Below are positions 1-6,921 of a DNA stretch of 11,540 bases, in pieces; position 1 is the stretch's first letter, and each line of letters begins with the position of its first letter. Under the pieces are notes generated by a model, which was not told the DNA's origin, did no database searches, and saw only the letters and a list, made by a program, of their open reading frames with translations. This DNA comes from Cephalothrix spiralis (taxonomy: Eukaryota > Nemertea > Palaeonemertea > Archinemertea > Cephalotrichidae). Both the position numbers and the translations under genes were made by a program. The stretch covers positions 1 through 11,540 of the forward strand of contig JAUCNG010370927.1 in assembly GCA_032353305.1 (NCBI GenBank), read 5' to 3'.

Positions 1-180
1 GTACAAGGAGTAAAATTAGTCGTATACGCAAAATATTTAGTCGTAAGCGTAGTCGTATACTGTACAAGGAGTAAAATCAGTCGTATACGCAAAATATTTA
101 GTCGTAGTCGTAATCAGTGCTAAAAATTTAGCCGTAGTCGTAATCGGAGCTAAAAATTTAGCCGAAGTCGTAATCGGGCT
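1..180. repeat. Tandem repeat with 61-bp and 30-bp periods
   Basis: Bases 1-45 recur at 62-106 with one mismatch, giving a 61-bp period. The array then decays into three 30-bp units at 91-120, 121-150 and 151-180, each carrying the core (a)aaatttagcc/tcgtagtcgtaatc. The core motif gtcgta appears many times. The array probably extends to the left of the window. It has no coding signal. It is most likely a minisatellite or the internal repeat of a mobile element. Confidence 0.85.
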
Positions 181-889
181 GTTTGTTTTATCGTATACCG
201 TAATCAGGACCCCCTCAATAGGACCCTCTTAAATCAAATGGAATAATAGCAATTTAGATCATGATAAATCAAAGCTTCGGTGCCGCACGAGTAAGTAAGA
301 CTTACATAAATGAAAATCACCTACGGACGATTAAATGCTATTTGTTTAAAAAAACATCAGCAGAAAGTGAGTGGATGTCAAATGACGAACTATAATTATA
401 AGATTAAAAGATGTAAAAAATGCCGATAATTTGACTATATTTTAATTTTTATTGATCATTGATCATTATTAGAATAAAATTTACATATTTTTAAACACTT
501 TCAATTGCTTTTCTATCATTCTATTGGCTTTGTATTTCTGTCAAACTGCGAAACTGCACCAAATTTCAAACCTAAAACATTTTTGCTTATTTTAGACGAA
601 AGTTCCGTTCTACTAAAATTCCGTAGACGAAAGTGTTTTAGACCGAAGTTCCGTTAGACTTCTGACCGCGAAGAAGTAAAGCTGGAAGTTTAACAAGTGA
701 TCTTCTTCAGCTCAGTGGCGTATTTTTTATTGAATTGTTGCGAAAATGTCGCCATATTACATATTGGATCGAATCGAGACGAATTAACTTCATTGCTCAA
801 CCACACCCTAATGTCCAGCGTAATAACTACTTAGATTTTGATAAATATTTCAACCAAGCCTATTAACGATATATTTTTAATATTTTCAG
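181..889. other. AT-rich non-coding stretch (probable intron)
   Basis: No credible coding region is visible on either strand. The only local structure is a degenerate direct repeat around 593-660, where variants of tagacgaaagttccgt occur about three times. A good-looking splice donor string (gtaagtaag) lies near 292, but the sequence before it has an in-frame stop close by and no recognisable exon. Because the next exon begins at an acceptor at 888-889, this stretch is most simply the end of an upstream intron. Confidence 0.55.
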
Positions 890-1031
890 CTTTTGAATAA
901 CATGTTTATGAAAGAATGGCAGTTGTATGTGAGAGTAAATGTGGAGAAACATTCACTAACTCTATTCAGTTATAAGATTAATTTGGGCGATTCCGTTTCA
1001 TTTGATTCAATATTCGTTGCATCATTTGGGG
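890..1031 (+). CDS. Internal coding exon of the large extracellular protein gene (first exon in window)
   Basis: This 142-nt exon lies between a pyrimidine-rich acceptor (tattttcag, ending at 889) and a consensus donor (gtaagt at 1032-1037). In the frame CTT-TTG-AAT it encodes 47 codons and ends with one extra base (phase 1). The same frame has a stop at 878-880, just inside the upstream intron, as expected if the exon starts at the acceptor. The trailing G joins GT of the exon at 6922 to make Gly, giving ...VASFG-G-SPFDGLPF. It also joins GA of the probable exon at 6129 to make Gly. The peptide is strand-rich (for example LYVRVNV, LTLFSYKI) with no signal peptide, so the true start is upstream. 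The exon is inferred from splice sites and phase only. No domain is recognised, and it could be a chance open stretch. Confidence 0.6.
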
Positions 1032-1237
1032 GTAAGTTTGTAAAATATTCATACTATATATATATCGGGTTGGCCCTTAAATCTGTCCCGCTGTTTAGAA
1101 GGCTGTATATGGAGGGGAATATGGTTCAAAACTCATTTTGTGAAATAAACGAAATAAATAAACACTTTCAATCCTGAGCTTATTTACCAAATTAATATCT
1201 TGACATGAGTTAATTTTGGAATAAGTTGAACTTGTCA

Positions 1238-1295
1238 CCTAGCGGTGAGGCCTTGAATAATGGCCTTATCATAGAGTGATGTGGGCTTTAATAAT
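1238..1295 (+). repeat. Dispersed direct repeat, copy 1
   Basis: This segment (cctagcggtgaggccttgaa onward) matches 1790-1846 in the same orientation at roughly 48 of 57 positions. The shared core is ccttatca(t/c)agagtgatgtggg. The two copies are about 550 bp apart and no open reading frame links them. They may be a repeated internal module of the surrounding 3.1-kb element. Confidence 0.75.
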
Positions 1296-1789
1296 ACACC
1301 CAGAATAATTTACGAAAATGTGACCGGCTAGTCTGGCTGGGACGCGACGGCAGAATAGAATAGTGCATAAAAATTTGAATAAATAATATAATAGAATTTA
1401 AGCTATATTGTACGTGTATTTTGTTTTTGTATGCGGTTAAATTTAATGTATCTGGATCAGAGATGTATGATAGAGGATACGTTGTGATTACCAAATTCCC
1501 AAAAAGGCATCTTTCAAGGTTTTATAATCACAAAGTATTGTCTATCTTTGTAATTTTGATGAAAATGTGTGATCTATAGGGTCAAGGTATTAATTTAGCA
1601 ACACAATTTCAGTAGCGTTACCATTTTCCAAGACCTTTCCAGAAATATATAGTTTGTTGATATGAACTATCCACCAGTATGATAAACCGGTTGTACAAAG
1701 ATAATTGCCCTCGCCAATCGTGTATACAGTGTTTGCCAATAATTTTGACGACATACTGTGACATAATTATGAATATTTTTAAAATTGCT

Positions 1790-1846
1790 CCTAGCCGAAG
1801 GCTTTGGATAATAGCCTTATCACAGAGTGATGTGGGATTTAATAAT
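1790..1846 (+). repeat. Dispersed direct repeat, copy 2
   Basis: This is the second copy of the repeat at 1238-1295, with the same order of motifs: cctagc, a gcct/gctt-containing stretch, then ccttatcacagagtgatg. The similarity ends close to aataat on the right side of both copies. Confidence 0.75.
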
Positions 1847-1971
1847 GGGGTCCGATGTTAGTTTAGGCTTAATTTTGGTATTATTTGATTTTTGTATTTG
1901 AACAGAATAGGTAAAGAAAAATAGTAACAGATCCCTAGTGTCTAACGATACTTATAAATTAGTTTGCTTAT

Positions 1972-2215
1972 GCCTTTTTTTTAATAACTTGGTTTACGGA
2001 CAAACTATTCAAAAAAATCCCCGCGGCGGTAAAAAAAAAGAATGTTAAAGAAAATTTCAAAATAATCCCTCCGACGGCGGTAAAAAAAGAAATTATTATT
2101 TCCATTTTCCGACGTTTATTTTCATTCGACGTTAAAAAAATTATTATTTCCATTTTTCAGACATTTTTTTTTCATTCGACGTCTGGAAATTCCGGCGGTA
2201 AAAAAAATGTTAAAG
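1972..2215. repeat. A/T-run and ggcggtaaaaaaa repeat block
   Basis: The motif ggcggtaaaaaaa occurs three times (about 2026, 2076 and 2194). An imperfect 48-bp direct repeat built on ttattatttccattttt..catt cgacgt lies at about 2093 and 2141. The left edge (gcctttttttttaata...ttggtttacgga) resembles 11460-11489, suggesting a dispersed family. The block is low-complexity, with homopolymer runs of up to nine bases, and has no coding potential. Confidence 0.7.
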
Positions 2216-2290
2216 ACATTCCTTTTACCCATACAAAGCCCTTTATAGTGGGGTAGGGGGTGAACAGAGTTTTTTGAAACAGTGCCTTAT

Positions 2291-2650
2291 GGTTTAAGAC
2301 CTTCAATGACACTGAAGGTCAAAGACTATGGTGTCCTTGGAAAGCTTACCCCAAGTTTATATCTAATTTAGCTTATATTGGCCATTTAGTGGTTTATGAC
2401 CTTCAATGACACTGAGGTCAAAGACTATGGTGTCCTTAGAAAGCTTACCCCCAAGTTTCTAACTAACTTCTATAGAAAGTATACCCTTAAAATTGATAAT
2501 TTAACTTATATTGGCCATTTAGTGGTTTATGACCTTCAATGACACTGAAGGTCAAAAACTATGGTGTCCTTGGAAAGCTTACCCCCAACTTTCTATCAAA
2601 CTTCTATAGTACCGTAACTATACCCTTTAAAAAATTGATAATTTAGCTAA
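2291..2650. repeat. Three tandem copies of a 100-133 bp repeat, each with a hairpin
   Basis: Copies start at 2291, 2391 and 2524, each opening with ggttta(a/t)gaccttcaatga. They share actatggtgtcctt(g/a)gaaagc. The second and third add an extra stretch beginning near aacttctatag, which explains the longer period. Copies one and three contain the perfect inverted repeat gaccttca-atgacac-tgaaggtc (8-bp stem, 7-nt loop). Copy two has lost one base of the stem. The array lies within the 3.1-kb insertion element. Confidence 0.85.
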
Positions 2651-2659
2651 ACTCCATAC

Positions 2660-2853
2660 TTGGTCTGCTTCGTCCAGTCAACACCAAGCGACTGATAGCT
2701 ATCGCTTTGTGTCGCTTGGTCCGCTTCGTCGCCTTGACGAGTCAATACCATGCGACTGCCTGGCAGTTGCTTTGTGTCGCCTTTTCAATTAGTTAATGAT
2801 AAATCAACGTCGTTTGGTCCGCTTTGTAGAGTCAATACCAGTTGGACGAGTCA
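2660..2853. repeat. Degenerate tandem repeat with an internal 10-bp hairpin
   Basis: Three degenerate units start near 2660, 2716 and 2814. Each carries ttggtc(t/c)gctt(c/t)gt, then gtcaa(c/t)acca. The first two also carry gcgactg and ctttgtgtcgc. Within the first unit, accaagcgac (2683-2692) is perfectly complementary to gtcgcttggt (2711-2720). The block is more GC-rich than its surroundings. No reading frame crosses it, and its origin is unknown. Confidence 0.7.
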
Positions 2854-2880
2854 GACCGATCAGGCCTCATCAGTCTGGAC

Positions 2881-3643
2881 CTAATATATAATATTTTATT
2901 ACGATGATAGGCTACTGCAGATTAATCATCCGAGGTCTTGACAATGAATAGTAGAATGTACTACATGAGGGGGGAGGGCGGTGAAGGGGTATAATATTAT
3001 AACATAGGTGGGAAATCTAACAGTAGCAGGATTTTAAGAATTTGAGTTACAGTACATTTATATACCGTTCAGATTTTGCACCGCTATATAAATGCAAAAT
3101 GATCCTAAAGCTCGCTGTACAGGAAATCATATTTTTCAAATTAACGGATTAATTCCTCTTAAACTGTTATAGATCTCCTTGCTTGTATGTCCATAGAATG
3201 AAATTGTTTTTGAATTTTTGTCAAGACTTTCGCGAGCAGTACTTTTTGGGCATTATTATTATGATTATTAGGTGTTAATCCCGTATTAATGCCCCATCAA
3301 AATCCGTGCCATATTTTGCACATATCATAAACGAAAAATTCCGAATTTAATGATCAAAAAACAAAAAACAAATACTTAACAAAACAATTTTTTGTTTATT
3401 GTTTATTTTGTTGTCTATTATTAATTAACGGGTAACGAAAAAATTAAATTAAATTAGGAATTCAAAATGAAACCGGAAGTATACTGGGTTCCTATGGGTA
3501 TTCAGGGATCTTCTGTTATAGATACGATCATGATACGATATAGGTCTGGGATCCCAGACAGGGATAGGGGATAGGAGCAGAACCTCTCATACGGCAAAAA
3601 TTACGTATTCTGACGTATGAGACGTTGTTGTCAACACTGTCAA
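2881..3643. other. AT-rich interior of the 3.1-kb insertion element
   Basis: I see no gene here. Noticeable items are a G-rich run (aggggggagggcggtgaagg) near 2967, an A/T-rich imperfect inverted repeat of aacaaaa/ttttgtt strings at about 3358-3412, and the 16-bp perfect palindrome gtctgggatcccagac at 3544-3559. None can be given a function from sequence. Confidence 0.6.
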
Positions 3644-3649
3644 GACTTA

Positions 3650-4025
3650 TTTAATTATCCATATTAAATTCACAAGCATGTATATTATATAATACTGTGA
3701 ATTAAATTCGCCTATTCCAGAATTGTACCAATGCGCAGAATTACACTAATTCTGCGCATTGTTATAATACACAACAAAATATAATAGCTGCTCCCTAATT
3801 TATTATTTAGCGCGGCAAGAAATAAAGACCAGTCTATTGCTGAAATGCATGCGCATTCGAACAGTCACAGGGAGCAGCAGTTATTACTCTATTGTTGTGA
3901 CACTAATTCCGCGCATCTTATTTTATGAAATTGCAATTCCGCGCAATGTTACAATTTGGGAATAGACGAATTTAATAACAGTATTAAATAAACATGCTTG
4001 TGAATTTAATATGGGTAATTAAATT
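3650..4025. mobile_element. Foldback MITE-like element of about 375 bp
   Basis: The left arm at 3650-3795 and the right arm at 3869-4025 are inverted copies along most of their length. The outer part (atattaaattcacaagcatg) matches exactly, and the inner part ends in gctgctccct against agggagcagc. The spacer is only about 73 bp (3796-3868). The left arm has its own perfect 14-bp stem with a 3-nt loop: aatgcgcagaatta (3730-3743), cac, then taattctgcgcatt (3747-3760). No coding capacity is present. It sits inside the 3.1-kb insertion, so it either arrived later or was carried by it. Confidence 0.75.
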
Positions 4026-4710
4026 GGAAGCATTAAATAGACTGAAAAATATCTCAATTAATAAAAAAATTCAATTTATTCCAGATTTAGCTCATTTCAG
4101 GATAGAAATTGTTGATTAATTTGGTAATTAGCTCATTTCAGGATTGAAAGTGTTCATTTATTTGGTTTATTTCACAAAATGAGTTTTGAACCATATTCCC
4201 CTCCATAGTTGTATCTTCAAAAATATGCGAGATAATGAATTGATTTTTTGTACGTAGTAAGAAAATGGTGTTCTTGATACTTGGCTAAAGTTACATTTTA
4301 ATATCATTTATACTTTTTAAGTAATGTCAATTTGCGCAACTCGGGTCAAAAAACGGAATATCAAAGAATGACGTTAAAACCTTTTGTGTTAATCTTTGCT
4401 TATATTTAAAAACTCGTAGTTTGAAAATTAGATAAGCTATTAGCTTCAAATTTTAGTATGATGTTAAAATTTATGTTCTCTTTCTATGGTGTAAATTTCA
4501 GCATCTAAGGTCAACATAATCTATTATACGATAGTAAAAAATAATTGGCGCATCAACAGAAGTGAATATCATTTCATGTGCGTATCAACAACATCCTATT
4601 TTTGTAAAACACGTGATAATAATCTGCTTATCCCTACCACTCCACACTTTTATTAGGTTTCTGTGATTGTGTTATCGTCAGTATAAATTTGAATACATAT
4701 TTTTGAATTT

Positions 4711-5537
4711 ATAAGCCCCTTTTACATCGTACAACTTTAGTTTATCAACTCGCAGATCAACTTATCAACTTTTAAATTTTTGCTTTTAAATTCTAAGTTG
4801 GACGGGTCATTCATTCTTTTTGCTTCGAATATTTGTGAAGTTTACAATTACATGTACATTGATACAATTAGAGAGAGGTTGGATGAAATATTATGTTACT
4901 TAAGCCCCTTTTACATGGTACAACTTTAGTTGATCAACTTATGTTAATGAGCTATATTTGATATAAGCGGCAGGTTGAGAACAGTTGGATGGTGTGATTC
5001 TCAACTTTTTTCAACGATCGAACGTGTTCGTTCTTTTCAACTTTTGTTGTACGATTTAGGAATTATCTAGGATTATTTGTCCCCGTTGATGATTTTCATG
5101 ACCTACACAGCGCGCAGCTGAGTAATATGATATCTCATCCAACCTCTCTCAACTAATTTTATCCATGTAAATGTAAACTTTACAAATATTCTAAGCAAAA
5201 AGGATGAGTGACCCGTCCAACTTAGAATTTAAAAGTTGATAATTTGATGCATGTAAAAGCAAACATTTAAAATTTGATAAGTTGATCTGCGAGTTGATCA
5301 ACTAAAGTTGTACCATGTAAAATGGGCTTTAGCTGCGCGTTAACCATTCCGGGGGTCAGATAATCCTAGATAATCCTTAAATCGTACAACAAAAGTTGAA
5401 AAGAACGAACACGTTCGATCTTTGAAAAAAGTTGAGAATCACACCATCCAACTGCTCTCAACCTGCCGCTTATATCAAATATAGCTCATTAACATAAGTT
5501 GATCAACTAAAGTTGTACCATGTAAAATGGGCTTTTA
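4711..5537. mobile_element. Composite foldback: two interleaved palindromes (A-B-A'-B')
   Basis: Four blocks abut with almost no spacer: A about 4711-4900, B about 4901-5120, A' about 5121-5330, B' about 5331-5537. A' is the inverted copy of A, and B' is the inverted copy of B. A and B begin with nearly the same terminus (aagccccttttacat, then gtacaacttta after a short variable step). A' and B' end with its complement (atgtaaaatgggcttt). The seams are sharp: the end of A (ggttggatgaaatatt) pairs with the start of A', and cgcgcagct (5111-5119) pairs with agctgcgcg (5331-5339). There is no reading frame. The termini mark a MITE family, but simple nesting would give A-B-B'-A' instead. Confidence 0.8.
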
Positions 5538-5851
5538 AAACCCATAGATTCATCAGGACGATCAAAAAAGCGCCATGGCGGACTTATGTAGCTTTTCTAT
5601 ATTTTAAACTACGGATTTTTAAATAATTCACACGAAAATTTTTAACGTCATTCTATGATATTCCGTTTCTTGACCCGAGTTGCGCAAATTGACATAACTT
5701 AAAAACTATGAATGATATTAAAATGTAGCTTTAGCAAAGTATCAGGAACACAATTTTCTTACTATGTGCAAAAAAATCAATTCATTATCTCACATATTTT
5801 TAAAGATACAATCTTCTAAACAGCGGGACAGATTTAAGGGCCGACATCATA

Positions 5852-6128
5852 CAAGCCATAGATTTTGCTTGCTACGCATTACTGAAGACCTCACCTAAAC
5901 TTGCCTAATTCGAGAACGAAGGAGTATCTTCCTCATTGTCTCCAATACATACGCATACGCAGTCGAGTTTTTTATCACAAAAATAAGACCAGATTACGAG
6001 TAATTATTGGTATGTTTCTATCCATCCACAATACGTCTATCTATATATAGTCTAAAACCAGTCGTTACCGAGTTATTCAAGCTATGCTATATATATATGA
6101 TCTTTTAAAGCTTTTAAATAATTTCCAG
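5852..6128. other. Intron remainder downstream of the mobile elements
   Basis: This is host intron sequence between the right TA duplication of the mariner-like element and the probable exon at 6129. It holds a short AT microsatellite (tatatatata near 6089) and no visible coding signal. Confidence 0.5.
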
Positions 6129-6227
6129 GACTTGAAGCTCGAAAAAGGTGTACACCAAATGCTAACCCGGCTGGGATGTTCTTCAAGCTCAAGCTTGTTA
6201 TAGGAAAAAAAGATAAAGGGAATCCAG
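6129..6227 (+). CDS. Probable short cassette exon of the same gene
   Basis: This 99-nt segment sits between an acceptor (atttccag, ending at 6128) and a donor (ccag|gtaaaa at 6228). Of its three frames only one is free of stops: the one that takes two bases to finish a split codon and leaves one over (phase 1-1). That is exactly the phase required by the exons at 890 and 6922. It encodes a Gly, then LEARKRCTPNANPAGMFFK and LKLVIGKKDKGNP, and joins to GSPFDGLPF of the next exon. The composition is less AT-rich than the flanks. Because it is symmetric, it could be included or skipped without changing frame. No domain is recognised. The call rests on splice borders and phase, with no homology support. 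Confidence 0.5.
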
Positions 6228-6921
6228 GTAAAAATTCAAAGATGCAGGGTTTCCAAAATAAATTTATTATTTTACGGACATAGTTTTCGTTAAAAAAATC
6301 CAAAAATTAAATCAATTGTTCCAAAGTTCAAAAAAAATGTTGGGGCGGGTGTATTGAGGGATTTATTATTAATTCAAAAATGTATAGTTTTTCCAGGGGG
6401 GTTGGGGTCAATAGAAAAAATATTTACATGAAAGCTGAACAAAATTGCAAAATCTGAATTGGTTCCGACCCAACCCCTAAATTTAGACTTTTGTATTTTC
6501 CACTACTATGATTTATTGGCAAAATATGGCAAATTTTTTCGAACGCGCATCAATTATTTATTTCCTACAAAAATTTTGCAACTAAAATTTCTTTTAAATG
6601 GTCAATTATGTTGCTTTTTATTATTCATGCTTTGCTTTAATTTTAATTTAATGCATGAAGTCATTAGATGTCACTCTAAAACTTTTAAACATCAGACACA
6701 TATTACACCCAAATAATCGAAAAGTAATGAAATTCAATTAATATTAGATGCGCGCAAAAATCAGCAGGAAACTCGTCACTTTGTATTTTGTAAATGGACT
6801 TTTCACTGGCAATTATGATGACGAATGTCATGTACACTCTGTTCCGATAAATGTTTGGAAATCTGTTGCTAGCATGGTTTCCGATATTTTGGGCAATACA
6901 CTTATCTTTTTAAATTTATAG
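6228..6921. other. Intron between the short exon and the large exon
   Basis: This 694-nt AT-rich stretch runs from the donor at 6228 to the acceptor aaatttatag ending at 6921. It contains G-rich strings at 6341-6350 and 6395-6408 but no repeat I can define. A 57-codon open frame (6748-6921) ends in a TAG that overlaps the acceptor AG. It is out of phase with the gene and its upstream splice site would be poor, so it is not called as an exon. Confidence 0.5.

Larger units (their letters stand above)
1108..4207. mobile_element. 3.1-kb non-autonomous TIR element inserted in the left arm of the mariner-like element
   Basis: The ends are inverted copies. Left 1108-1196 begins tatggaggggaatatggttc, and right 4114-4207 is its reverse complement with few differences. 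Weaker pairing continues to about 1236 and 4075. Outside the ends, gctgta (1102-1107) and gttgta (4208-4213) look like a 4-6 bp target duplication. Removing the element restores the left arm of the surrounding element, as judged by its intact right arm at 5805-5849. Inside are AT-rich DNA, several tandem repeats and a second foldback, but no reading frame that looks like a transposase. The superfamily cannot be named from what is visible. Confidence 0.75.
1065..5849. mobile_element. Non-autonomous mariner-like (Tc1/mariner-type TIR) element, interrupted by other insertions
   Basis: The left end (ggttggcccttaaatctgtc, from 1068) is the inverse of the right end near 5846, and both are flanked by TA (1063-1064 and 5850-5851). 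The terminal motif ggttggc...aaatctgtcccg resembles the termini of animal mariner elements, which also duplicate TA. The long arms pair as 1065-1107 plus 4214-4445 against 5575-5849, so each is about 275 bp. The left arm is split by the 1108-4207 insertion. The interior carries the foldback composite at 4711-5537. No transposase reading frame is present, so it would have depended on enzymes from elsewhere. The mariner assignment rests on terminal motif and TA duplication only. Confidence 0.7.

Noticed and set aside
232-292. Possible upstream exon ending at the donor-like cacga|gtaagtaag
   Set aside because: The phase-0 frame needed to join 890 has a stop close upstream, and the peptide (ATG ATA AAT CAA...) shows nothing recognisable.
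1238-1300. Possible small RNA or tRNA-like gene at the repeated ccttatca(t/c)agagtgatg segment
   Set aside because: No acceptor stem, T-loop (ggttcgaatcc type) or paired arms could be drawn. The two copies behave as a mobile-element repeat.
1288-1494. 68-codon minus-strand frame, and the frames at 1679-1861 (plus) and 1968-2153 (minus)
   Set aside because: All lie within repeat-rich mobile DNA with no recognisable transposase or other motif. The last is made mostly of homopolymer-encoded residues.
3544-3559. 16-bp perfect palindrome gtctgggatcccagac as a possible regulatory site
   Set aside because: A single occurrence inside mobile DNA with no promoter or gene nearby. No known site is recognised.
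6082-6303. 73-codon minus-strand frame
   Set aside because: It overlaps, on the opposite strand, the probable exon 6129-6227, whose plus-strand frame has proper splice borders. The reverse frame is best explained as its shadow.
6459-6716. 85-codon plus-strand frame
   Set aside because: AT-rich, with Phe/Leu/Asn-heavy composition from T and A runs, no domain, no splice context and no match to the gene frame. Treated as chance.
6748-6921. 57-codon open frame starting MRAKISRKLVTLYFVNG and ending at the acceptor of the large exon
   Set aside because: It looks somewhat protein-like, but it ends in TAG made by the acceptor itself. Its possible upstream acceptor (tcagcag) lacks a pyrimidine tract and would be in the wrong phase for the phase-1 gene. 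No family was recognised.
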